Assembly (NCBI GenBank): GCA_003220955.1
Contig: QHTW01000127.1
Span: 1 to 11,023, forward strand
Length of the DNA stretch: 11,023 nucleotides
Direction: 5' to 3'
Source: Gemmatimonadota bacterium
Lineage (GTDB): Bacteria; Gemmatimonadota; Gemmatimonadetes; Gemmatimonadales; GWC2-71-9
Shown: positions 1 to 6,566 of the stretch, piece by piece
Numbering within the stretch: position 1 is the stretch's first letter
Layout of the letters: every line of letters starts with the position of its first letter
Notes under the pieces: generated by a model
Databases searched by the model: none
Seen by the model: the letters and a program-made list of their open reading frames with translations, nothing else
Told to the model about the DNA's origin: nothing
Translations under genes and position numbers: made by a program

Positions 1-742
1 CCTCATGCGAGAGCGCCTCCCCGGTAATTCCGGCAGCTGGGTTGGTGATAATGGAAAAGCCCAGGCAACGAACGCCGCGCGAGCGTGCGACGAGCACTTC
101 TGGAACCGTAGACATCCCGACCGCATCAGCGCCAAGCCGCTCGAGCATCCGGACTTCGGCGGGGGTCTCGTACGAAGGACCGAGCAAACCCACGTACACG
201 CCTTCTTCCAGCCGGATGCCCAGATCCCGGGCCACGCTGCGGGCCAGTGCGCGCAGCTCCGCGTCGTACGGTGCGTGCATGATGGGAAAGCGCTGCTCGC
301 CGGGCTCGGGCTGCCCGATCAGAGGATTGCGCCACATCAGGTTGATGTGGTCGGCGATCAGCATCAGCGTGCCGCCGGGAAAGGTGCGCCGCACGCCCCC
401 GGCAGCGTTGGTGACGATCAGGATCTCCACACCCAGCTCTGCAAAAACACGCGCCGGCAGCCCGGCGACCCCCGCGGAATGACCCTCATAAAGATGAAAG
501 CGCCCAGCCTGCACGATGACCGGGACGCCTTCGAGTGTTCCACCGACCAGCACTCCCTTGTGTCCGGCGACGCCGGGCTCGGGGAATCCCGGGATTGCGT
601 TGTAGGGGATTCGAATCGGATCGGCGACCTCGTCGGCGAGAAACCCGAGGCCTGAGCCGAGCACGATCGCGACGCGCGGCCGGGTTTTGCCCAACGCCTT
701 GCGGACGGCACCCGTGGCCTCACCGATCGCTCCAGTCCCCAA
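1..742 (-). CDS. punA: Purine nucleoside phosphorylase, trimeric inosine/guanosine type (3' end beyond window)
   Basis: Cytoplasmic enzyme that splits inosine, guanosine and their deoxy forms with phosphate, giving free base and (deoxy)ribose-1-phosphate. About 247 residues are present; the family is usually 270-290, so only the last part is missing. Counting from the TTG at 742, visible motifs are the phosphate loop GSGLG (29-33), AGHKG with His61, GRFHLYEGH (80-88), TNAAGG (111-116), GPSYETPAE with Glu196 (188-196), GADAVGMSTVPEV (204-216) and ITN with Asn234. The Asn and Glu correspond to the residues that select 6-oxopurines in the human enzyme, so adenosine is not the expected substrate and must first be deaminated. 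The start is uncertain: no ATG or GTG lies in frame nearby, and TTG at 742 is the best candidate, with a weak GGGG upstream. It lies 20 nt after nupC as the fourth gene of the scavenging operon. Family is sure, start is not. Confidence 0.93.
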   Translation of the reverse strand, partial: MGTGAIGEATGAVRKALGKTRPRVAIVLGSGLGFLADEVADPIRIPYNAIPGFPEPGVAGHKGVLVGGTLEGVPVIVQAGRFHLYEGHSAGVAGLPARVFAELGVEILIVTNAAGGVRRTFPGGTLMLIADHINLMWRNPLIGQPEPGEQRFPIMHAPYDAELRALARSVARDLGIRLEEGVYVGLLGPSYETPAEVRMLERLGADAVGMSTVPEVLVARSRGVRCLGFSIITNPAAGITGEALSHE

Positions 743-762
743 TCCCGATGCCCCAGTCCCGA

Positions 763-2175
763 TCAGAGCAGGATGCCGGCCAATGTCGCCGAGAGAAAGT
801 TGGCGAGCGTACCGGCGATCATGGCCCGGAAGCCGAGGCGCGCGAGGTCGTGCTTCCGATCGGGAGCGAGGGCGCCAATGCCGCCGATCTGAATCCCGAT
901 GGAGCTGAGATTCGCGAAGCCGCACAAGGCGAACGTCGCGATCGTAAACGACACGGGATCCAAGCTCGGCTTCAGCGGACCGAGGTGGGCATACGCAATG
1001 AATTCGTTGATCACCATGCGCTCGCCGAGCAGGGAGCCGATCACTCCGCTGTCATGCCACGGGACTCCCATGACCCAGGCGATGGGGCGGAAGATCCAGC
1101 CCAATACCGTTTGCAGCGTCTCCGGAAACCAGGGGGCGAATCCGTGGATCCATCCGAAGGCACCGTTGACGAGGGCGATGAGCGCGATGAATGAAATCAG
1201 CATCGCGATGACGTTCAGCATCAGGTACAGGCCCTCGCTCGTCCCCCGCGCCGCGGCGTCGAGCACGTTCACGTCGGTGCGCGGAATGTCGACTTTGACG
1301 CCGCCGAGGGTCTCGGGCACCTCCATCTCGGGCTCGAGAATCTTGGCCATCATGATCGTGCCCGGCGCCGTCATGATCACCGCCGTGAGCAAGTGGCGCG
1401 CTTCGATACCGAACGCGATGTAGGCCGCCATGATCGAGCCGGACACGTGCGCCATCCCGGCCGTCATCACCGTCATGAGCTCGGAGCGAGTCATGCGTGG
1501 GAGAAACGGCCGGATCGTCAGCGGCGCTTCGGTCTGTCCCATGAAGATCGACGCGGCGACGTTGAGGCTCTCGGCCCCGCTCGCCCCCATGATCTTGTTC
1601 ATCACTACGGCGAACGCTTTCACCACGACCTGCATGATGCCGAGGTAGTACATGATCGCGAAGAGCGCGGATACGAAGATGATCGCCGGCATGATCTGAA
1701 ACGCGAACACGACGCCGAGACTTGAGTGCTGCTTGCCGATCTCCCCGAACACGAATTCCGAGCCGGCGTAGGAAAAGCTGAGAATCTTGGTGACGGTGGC
1801 GCCAAGCCAGCGGAAGATGGTCTGCCCGATCGGCACGCGAAGCACGAAGATCGCGAACAGGAGCTGCAGCCCGACACCCCAGGCGACGACGCGCCGGCTG
1901 ATCGCCCGCCGGTTCCGCGAGAACGCGACACCGATGCCGAGGATCAGGATGAGACCGAAAACTCCAGTAAGTCGCGCGCCGATTGAACGAGGCTGTGTCT
2001 GTGGAGCCGGCGGAGCGGGTTGGCCCTTGGTGGTGTCGTGTTTGGTGGTGTCCTGCGCGAATGCGTGGATCGTCGCGCCGATCGCCCGGTTCATGTAGCG
2101 CGGCAGCGTCAACACGATCCACGCGCATATGAACGTTGCCGCGAACGCCAAGATGAACCGGCGCGATGAGGTCAC
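763..2175 (-). CDS. nupC: Concentrative nucleoside transporter (CNT/NupC family)
   Basis: Inner-membrane symporter that brings nucleosides into the cell using an ion gradient; proton or sodium coupling cannot be told here. The 470-residue product has the CNT hallmarks: GQTEAPL (213-219) in the first re-entrant hairpin, where nucleobase-contacting residues lie, INEFIAY (389-395), and CGFANLSSIGI (418-428), among many hydrophobic segments. The frame is open up to 2268, but GTG at 2175 is the likely start: it sits 6 nt after a strong GGAGG-containing site and overlaps the stop of the adenosine deaminase gene as GTGA, which suggests translational coupling. At 470 residues it is longer than the usual 400-420. 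The extra part is an N-terminal hydrophobic segment (about 7-24) and a Thr/Lys/Pro/Gln-rich linker (about 41-63) with DTTK twice. It lies between the gene making inosine and the gene consuming it. Confidence 0.95.
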   Translation of the reverse strand: MTSSRRFILAFAATFICAWIVLTLPRYMNRAIGATIHAFAQDTTKHDTTKGQPAPPAPQTQPRSIGARLTGVFGLILILGIGVAFSRNRRAISRRVVAWGVGLQLLFAIFVLRVPIGQTIFRWLGATVTKILSFSYAGSEFVFGEIGKQHSSLGVVFAFQIMPAIIFVSALFAIMYYLGIMQVVVKAFAVVMNKIMGASGAESLNVAASIFMGQTEAPLTIRPFLPRMTRSELMTVMTAGMAHVSGSIMAAYIAFGIEARHLLTAVIMTAPGTIMMAKILEPEMEVPETLGGVKVDIPRTDVNVLDAAARGTSEGLYLMLNVIAMLISFIALIALVNGAFGWIHGFAPWFPETLQTVLGWIFRPIAWVMGVPWHDSGVIGSLLGERMVINEFIAYAHLGPLKPSLDPVSFTIATFALCGFANLSSIGIQIGGIGALAPDRKHDLARLGFRAMIAGTLANFLSATLAGILL

Positions 2176-2483
2176 GGAGTTCCCCTCCCCCCTAGCTCGT
2201 CGAGTTCGCTCTGCACGCGGGACACCAGTGCGACTTTTTCGTACTCCGGCAGAAACGCGCTCTCGCACCCGTTCAGGACGACCTGCGCCAGATCGTTAGG
2301 CGAGAGCCTCAGGGCGGCGTGCGCCAGGAAATATTCGTCGGTCAGAGTGATGCCGTCGGTCAGCGGGCCATCGGTATTCAGCGTGACGACGACACCCTGC
2401 TGGAAATAGCGCCGAAAGGGATGGTCCGCCACCGACGCGACGACGTGCGTATGCACGTTACTCGTCAGGCACATCTCCAGCGG
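2172..2483 (-). CDS. Adenosine deaminase, C-terminal fragment after a frame break
   Basis: About 103 codons forming the C-terminal quarter of the adenosine deaminase whose first 312 residues are encoded at 2465-3415. It begins in mid-protein with PLEMCLTSNVHTHVV, the strand before the active-site end of the TIM barrel, and continues to LNTDGPLTDGITLTDEY, which carries the Asp that ligands the catalytic zinc. A later stretch, CESAFLPEYEK, is also typical of the family. A first usable ATG is at 2474, but a product starting there could not fold into an active enzyme. The residue after the zinc ligand is Gly, where many adenosine deaminases have a second Asp contacting purine N7; I recall other substitutions here (for example Asn) in some bacterial members. 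The stop TGA overlaps the nupC start (GTGA). Conservation up to the stop argues against long decay. Confidence 0.85.
   Translation of the reverse strand, partial: PLEMCLTSNVHTHVVASVADHPFRRYFQQGVVVTLNTDGPLTDGITLTDEYFLAHAALRLSPNDLAQVVLNGCESAFLPEYEKVALVSRVQSELDELGGRGTP
2182..2192 (-). promoter_or_regulatory. Ribosome binding site setting the nupC start
   Basis: On the minus strand a purine run of GGGGGG, A, GGGG ends 6 nt before the GTG at 2175. It is the clearest Shine-Dalgarno match in the operon. It lies inside the last codons of the adenosine deaminase gene. It supports the GTG at 2175 over the in-frame start at 2268. Confidence 0.7.
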
Positions 2484-3415
2484 GCGACCACTTCTTCGAG
2501 CAGCGCCGGGTCTTCGGCAAGCCTCGTCCCATGCCCGATCCGCTGCGCACCCACGTCGTGGAGTGCTTGATGGATCGACTGCGGTCCGTCTCCTTCTCCC
2601 GCGTGACAGGTGCAGGCCATGCCGTGCGCCGCCGCGTACTCGAACGCCGCGCGGTGATCTCTGGCCGGGAACCCGCGCTCGGCACCGGCGAGATCGAACG
2701 CCGTCACGCCCGCCGAGCGATACTCGGCCGCGACACGCGCCAACTCGAGCGATTCGGCCGGCGGCTTGGTCCGCATCGCGCAGACGATGAGTCCCACGCG
2801 CGTCCCCGTCTCGGCCACGGCCCGGCGGATTCCGGCCAGCGGCGCTTCGATCGCCTGCACCAGCGTCAAGGCGGGACGATGCAGGAGCGGCGAATACCGG
2901 ACCTCGACATAGCGGACATTTTCGGCGGCCTTATCGATGACGAATTCATACGCCACGCGCTCGAGCGCCTGGGCGGTCTGTAGGACGGACAGCGTGACTT
3001 CGTACTTCTGGAGATATTCCTCGAGGTTCTTGGCGTCGCGCACCAGCATCGCTTTGGCCAGCGCGTCCGGTGTGTCGGCCGGGAGGCGGATGCCCTGTGC
3101 ACGCGCCAGCTCCAGCATCGTCGCGGGCCGGAGCGCGCCGTCGAGATGCACGTGCAGCTCGACCTTGGGCCAGCGGCGCAAGGCGTCCTTCGTGAGCCGC
3201 GGTTTGCCCTCGCGCCGCGCCGTGACGACCACTCGGTAGACGGAGCCCGCTTCGCCCACCGCGTCGCCGGCGTCGATCGCGCGGCCGGCGGCGTCCGTCA
3301 CGTAGGCCGCGCTGTCGAGCAACCGCGCCAGGCCGTCATCCGCCTGCGCGACCGCGTCGCGCACGCGCGCACCCCGCGGGACTTCTACCGCCTTGTCGTT
3401 GATGAAAACCCGCAT
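2465..3415 (-). CDS. add: Adenosine deaminase with extra N-terminal domain, truncated by frame break
   Basis: Zinc enzyme converting adenosine or deoxyadenosine to inosine or deoxyinosine plus ammonia. Residues 84-93 hold the metal motif KVELHVHLDG (His88, His90). HAGEGDG (271-277) supplies a zinc His and the catalytic Glu274. RIGHGTRLAEDP (292-303) carries His295. The true frame ends near residue 312; WRCA and the stop are read out of frame. The remaining barrel is encoded at 2172-2483. Residues 1-69 precede the catalytic domain and are unusual for the family: they begin MRVFINDKAVEVPRG and end with a GSVYRVVVTA strand, resembling a ThiS/MoaD-like beta-grasp fold without a C-terminal GG. The ATG at 3415 overlaps the nucleotidase stop as TGATG, which supports this long start; a GTG start after the extra domain remains possible. 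As written, the protein lacks one zinc-binding Asp and should be inactive. Confidence 0.9.
   Translation of the reverse strand: MRVFINDKAVEVPRGARVRDAVAQADDGLARLLDSAAYVTDAAGRAIDAGDAVGEAGSVYRVVVTARREGKPRLTKDALRRWPKVELHVHLDGALRPATMLELARAQGIRLPADTPDALAKAMLVRDAKNLEEYLQKYEVTLSVLQTAQALERVAYEFVIDKAAENVRYVEVRYSPLLHRPALTLVQAIEAPLAGIRRAVAETGTRVGLIVCAMRTKPPAESLELARVAAEYRSAGVTAFDLAGAERGFPARDHRAAFEYAAAHGMACTCHAGEGDGPQSIHQALHDVGAQRIGHGTRLAEDPALLEEVVARWRCA
2480..2485 (-). other. Frame-breaking deletion in adenosine deaminase
   Basis: Reading the minus strand, VVAR in one frame is followed at once by PLEMCLTSN in another. Spacing in E. coli Add calls for two more residues between them. A 10-nt loss between two CCGC copies would give exactly the sequence seen. 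The undeleted form is inferred, not observed. Confidence 0.75.
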
Positions 3416-4668
3416 CAGCGATCGGTCCGATGGAAGCGCACGTCGTTGGGCGCGTCCACTGGAGACCGCAGCACACCGAGATAGCGGGTCAGGGCGTCGA
3501 TATCGAGCACGTCCAAATCTTCCTTCGGTGCGCCCACCAGCATCTTGAATCCCGAGCCACCCGTCGCCATGAAGTCGCTGACGACCAGGGTGTAGGTGGC
3601 GCCCTTGTCGATGTCCTTTCCGGTCGCGAGTCGCGTCCGCGTGACCCGTTGGCCCGGCGCCTTGCTGGCGTCAAACCAGACTTCCACCCCGGCCACGTGG
3701 CAATCGGGCAGGTGATCGCGACCGGCGACGCATTGCTCCAGCGCGGCGAGCAGGACGTCCCCTTTGACCGTGAGTCGCAGTATCCGATTTTGGAACGGCT
3801 GTACCTGGTAGGCCTGACCCCACGTGATCACGCCCTCCGGAAGGTCGGTGCGGATACCACCGTTGTTCATGATCGCGACATCGGCGCGCCCCGCGGCACG
3901 TTGCGCGTCGGCGATCAGGCGCCCGAGACCATACTCGTCACCCTCGCGCTTGAGCGGCACTTTGAGCCGCGCCACCACGATGTTGCGGACCGCTTGCTGC
4001 TGGCGTCCCAGCGCCGCCGTCAGCGCGGTGTCGGCCATCACCTGGTCGGCGTAGGGCGTCACGAGCTGGGTGCGCACCTCGCGCCGGCCTCCGACGCGCA
4101 CGAAGTCGACGATGCCGATCGAGCGGGCGCTCGATTGTGCTTCGATGATCGGGATCCCGTGCACCACGGTATTGACGCGCAGGTGGGTATGACCCGCCAC
4201 GATGAGGTCGACCGCTCCCGAATCGAGCTGCCGCGCGAGGTCGATGATCTCGCCGTGACACACCGCCACGTAGCCGCCACCAGAGCTCGAGTCGCACACC
4301 GCGCCCGCGTGCGCGACCACGATCACGAAGTCGGCTGCGGCGCGTGCCCCGGGCAGATAGCGCTTGATCGCCTGTGCGCCATCCCCAAACGCGAGGCCCT
4401 GGACGTTGCGCGCCGCGGTGCTGGTCGGCGTCTCCGTGGTCGTCAACCCGATGACGGCAATCTTCACGCCGCTCTTCGTGATGAGCTTCCAGGGCGTCGC
4501 CCAATCGGGCCGAGCGGTCCCGCCGGTACTCGTGATGTTGGCGGAGAGGAACGGGTACTTCGCTTCGACGATGCGGGCGCGCAGCGTGTCGAGCGACCAG
4601 TCGAACTCGTGATTGCCGATCGCGGCGGCGTCGAGGCCGAGGCGGTTCAGCGCGTCGAAAGCAGCGTC
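3415..4668 (-). CDS. 5'-nucleotidase module (UshA-like), C-terminal part of a YfkN-like fusion after a frame break
   Basis: About 417 codons completing the second module of the secreted nucleotidase whose first 615 residues are encoded at 4647-6512. Reading starts mid-domain at DAAFDALNRLG, just before GNHEFDW. It then shows the metallophosphatase motifs AHAG and AGHTH. The 5'-nucleotidase C-terminal domain follows, with MNNGGIRTDLPEG, VQPFQNRIL, GVEVWFDAS and DFMATGGSGF, the last two being the usual nucleoside-stacking region. That domain type acts on 5'-nucleotides, giving nucleosides and phosphate. The frame stays open back to a GTG at 4791, but the residues from 4668 to 4791 are an arginine-rich shadow of the other frame, not real protein. 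The fragment lacks the first metal motif and a signal peptide, so alone it is not expected to be active or exported. Its TGA overlaps the ATG of adenosine deaminase. Confidence 0.88.
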   Translation of the reverse strand, partial: DAAFDALNRLGLDAAAIGNHEFDWSLDTLRARIVEAKYPFLSANITSTGGTARPDWATPWKLITKSGVKIAVIGLTTTETPTSTAARNVQGLAFGDGAQAIKRYLPGARAAADFVIVVAHAGAVCDSSSGGGYVAVCHGEIIDLARQLDSGAVDLIVAGHTHLRVNTVVHGIPIIEAQSSARSIGIVDFVRVGGRREVRTQLVTPYADQVMADTALTAALGRQQQAVRNIVVARLKVPLKREGDEYGLGRLIADAQRAAGRADVAIMNNGGIRTDLPEGVITWGQAYQVQPFQNRILRLTVKGDVLLAALEQCVAGRDHLPDCHVAGVEVWFDASKAPGQRVTRTRLATGKDIDKGATYTLVVSDFMATGGSGFKMLVGAPKEDLDVLDIDALTRYLGVLRSPVDAPNDVRFHRTDR

Positions 4669-6512
4669 CCCTGCATCTCGTCGCCGGCGTCGAGGCGAAC
4701 GCTGGCGCAGCCACAGACGCGCGCGAGGCTGTCGAGCCAGGGCCTGAGCGCCGCCACGCCGCCGACCGGCCGTCCCTGCGACCAGTCCCACACGCGCGGC
4801 TCGAGCTGGCCGTGGAGGTCGCTGGTTGCGAGCACGCGCAGCAACGTGCTGTCGCGCACGACCGCGGCGGCCGCTGGGGATGGGCCGAAGGCCGCACGCG
4901 CGGCGGCGCGGGCGGCATCGGGAATGATCGCCCAGCTCGGATGCAGATAGGTCGTGGCCTGGATGGTGCGCGCGCGGCGGACCTCGTCCACCAGCAGCTC
5001 GCGAATGTCTTCGCCCTTGTCGTAGATCACTCGCGCGCGGGCGATCATCGCGTACGCGCCGCCACCCGCCTGCCGGTAACTGTTCACCGCCATGGTGAAG
5101 CTGTCGCCCGCTTGCACGATCTTGCCGTTATAGGCGAGGCCACGGATGCGCAGTCCCGCGGGTCGCGACAGATCGATGTTGTACACGACGCCGCTCACGA
5201 CGTCGTAGTTGAAGCCCGCGATGCTGTCATTGATCACGGGCCGGCCGGGTTCATAGCTGTTGAAGTACCGCGCGGAGTGCTCGAGATACTCGCGCAGCTG
5301 CTGGCCCGAGATCTTCACCGCCCGCAGCGTGTTTTCGTACGGATAGATCCCTACGAGGTCCCGCTGGTGCACATCGCCCTCGGGTATTCCCGTCTGCACA
5401 TCGAAGACCGCGGCGGCCGACAACTGCGTCCCGGCGCGGCGGCGCTGCACTTCATTAATCAAGTCGAGCAGCGGCGTGTCCTGCGCGCGCGCGTAGCGGG
5501 CCTCGAATCCCGCCGACGCGCTGCCGATCGGTGTCCCGGCCCACAGTCGCGCCGCCTCGTGCGTCGCCCGGACCCGCTGCGTGAACCGCGGTGACTCGGC
5601 GACATTCGCGAGGGGGATCAGGTCCGAGCGCACTGCGGTGACGCGGTATCGCCCCGCGCGTGCGGTGTCCTTCGCGAGCGACACATGCACCACGGCGAGA
5701 CTCTGCACCCAGTTCTTGGGCTGCACGAAGTGGACGCCCTTGATCACCGTATCGCGGATCTCCCGATGCGTGTGACCGACGATGACGAGATCGGGCTTCG
5801 GGGTCATCGCCGCGAGCGCCGCCGCGTCATTCTCCGGGCCGACGCCCGACGTGTCATAGCTCGATTCGCCAAAGCCGCTGTGAATGAGCACCACCTTCAG
5901 ATCGACGCCGGCGCGATCGAGCGCGGCCAACGCAGCCGGCCCCGCTTCGGCAATGCGGCCGACTCTGACGCGACCCGCGAGCTGAGCCCGATCCCACAAC
6001 ATCACGCCGGGGGTGGTCAGCCCGGTGACACCGATCTTGATGGCCCCGCGCGATATGACGGCCGTGGGCGCGAACAGTGCCTTCCCGCTGTCGTCGACGA
6101 CGTTCGCCGCGACGTAGCGGTAGGTCGCCTCGGTCGCGGCGCGCCGCAAGAAATCGACGCCGAAATCGAAATCATGATTGCCCGGCGTGACGGCGTCGTA
6201 CTGCAGCGCATTCAGCGCGTCGACGATCGGTTGCGGCTGGCGCTTGTCGTAGCGGCCAAAGAATGTGGCGAAGGGGTTGCCTTGCAGCAGATCGCCGGCG
6301 TCGAACAGCACGAGGTTGCCGGGATACCGGGCGCGGAGGGTCTCGAGCGCCGTTGCGGCACGCGACAGGCCCCCGGGGGCCGCAGCATCGCGCACATAAT
6401 CCCAGCCCATGACTCGGCCATGAATGTCGGTCGTCGCGACGATGACAATGTGCGCGGTATCGGGAGCAGCAACTGCCTGGAGCGCGAGCAGCAGCGCGGA
6501 GAGGAGATGCAT
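4647..6512 (-). CDS. yfkN: Secreted CpdB-like 2',3'-cyclic phosphodiesterase/3'-nucleotidase module plus start of a 5'-nucleotidase module (YfkN-like)
   Basis: First gene of the scavenging operon. Residues 1-16 form a signal peptide (MHLLSALLLALQAVAA), so it should act in the periplasm. Module 1 has the two-metal phosphatase motifs TTDIHG (Asp29, His31), DAGD (71-74), GNHD (111-114), IHSG with His211, and GHTH (246-249). Its C-terminal domain shows GFNYDVVSGVVYNIDL (433-448) and NSYRQAGGGAY (477-487), which match CpdB-type enzymes that open 2',3'-cyclic nucleotides and then remove the 3'-phosphate. A second module starts at about residue 557 with ATSDLHG (Asp565, His567) and reaches GDEMQG (610-615). 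The frame then breaks; the stop at 4647 is out of frame, and the protein continues at 3415-4668. The repaired protein would be about 1,040 residues. Two modules in this order match B. subtilis YfkN. No clear ribosome site precedes ATG 6512, so a leaderless transcript is possible. Confidence 0.9.
   Translation of the reverse strand: MHLLSALLLALQAVAAPDTAHIVIVATTDIHGRVMGWDYVRDAAAPGGLSRAATALETLRARYPGNLVLFDAGDLLQGNPFATFFGRYDKRQPQPIVDALNALQYDAVTPGNHDFDFGVDFLRRAATEATYRYVAANVVDDSGKALFAPTAVISRGAIKIGVTGLTTPGVMLWDRAQLAGRVRVGRIAEAGPAALAALDRAGVDLKVVLIHSGFGESSYDTSGVGPENDAAALAAMTPKPDLVIVGHTHREIRDTVIKGVHFVQPKNWVQSLAVVHVSLAKDTARAGRYRVTAVRSDLIPLANVAESPRFTQRVRATHEAARLWAGTPIGSASAGFEARYARAQDTPLLDLINEVQRRRAGTQLSAAAVFDVQTGIPEGDVHQRDLVGIYPYENTLRAVKISGQQLREYLEHSARYFNSYEPGRPVINDSIAGFNYDVVSGVVYNIDLSRPAGLRIRGLAYNGKIVQAGDSFTMAVNSYRQAGGGAYAMIARARVIYDKGEDIRELLVDEVRRARTIQATTYLHPSWAIIPDAARAAARAAFGPSPAAAAVVRDSTLLRVLATSDLHGQLEPRVWDWSQGRPVGGVAALRPWLDSLARVCGCASVRLDAGDEMQGTLLSTR
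4660..4670 (-). other. Frame-breaking deletion in the nucleotidase
   Basis: The minus strand reads GDEMQGTL in one frame and DAAFDALN in the next, sharing ACGCTG at the junction. Homologous metallophosphatases have a stretch of roughly LxSNxxxG here. About 8-9 codons seem lost, with 25 or 28 nt the likely lengths. The missing piece includes a conserved Asn-containing loop close to the metal site. The original sequence is inferred. Confidence 0.72.
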
Positions 6513-6566
6513 AGTGCGCGTAAAATTGCGAAACGGACGCCGCCCGCGCTACCTTCCGCCCTGCGC
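6513..6566. promoter_or_regulatory. Divergent promoter region between nucleotidase operon and phoB
   Basis: Only 54 nt separate the two divergent start codons, so both promoters must lie here or reach into the coding ends. The sequence holds one AT-rich patch (6519-6533). Within it TAAAAT at 6521-6526 could be a plus-strand -10 for phoB. I see no convincing -35 and no PhoB box on either strand. An in-frame ATG at 6507 with GGAG upstream would add 20 residues to PhoB, but its codons lack the strong GC bias at third positions seen in real genes nearby. Confidence 0.35.

Noticed and set aside
2176..2268. Upstream extension of NupC to an earlier start at 2268
   Set aside because: It would overlap adenosine deaminase by about 97 nt and encodes an Arg-rich tail; the GTG at 2175 has a strong ribosome site.
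2460..2490. Programmed ribosomal frameshifting in adenosine deaminase
   Set aside because: No slippery heptamer is present, and conserved residues are missing rather than merely shifted in frame.
4669..4791. Arginine-rich upstream extension of the 5'-nucleotidase fragment
   Set aside because: It is the wrong frame over sequence that in the other frame encodes the conserved start of the second metallophosphatase module.
3430..4950. Long open frame of about 506 codons on the plus strand opposite the nucleotidase
   Set aside because: No recognisable domain, and it lies antisense to clear metallophosphatase motifs. Such frames are common opposite GC-rich genes.
5223..5233. CTGTCAT match inside the nucleotidase gene
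   Set aside because: A single half-site in coding sequence with no partner 11 bp away; expected by chance.
5685..6566. Open frame extending phoB upstream by almost 300 codons
   Set aside because: The extension is antisense to the nucleotidase CpdB module and has no domain; the receiver domain begins just after ATG 6567.
6513..6566. Possible PhoB box for the nucleotidase operon (CCGTTTC on the minus strand)
   Set aside because: The second half-site at 11 bp spacing matches at only about two of seven positions.
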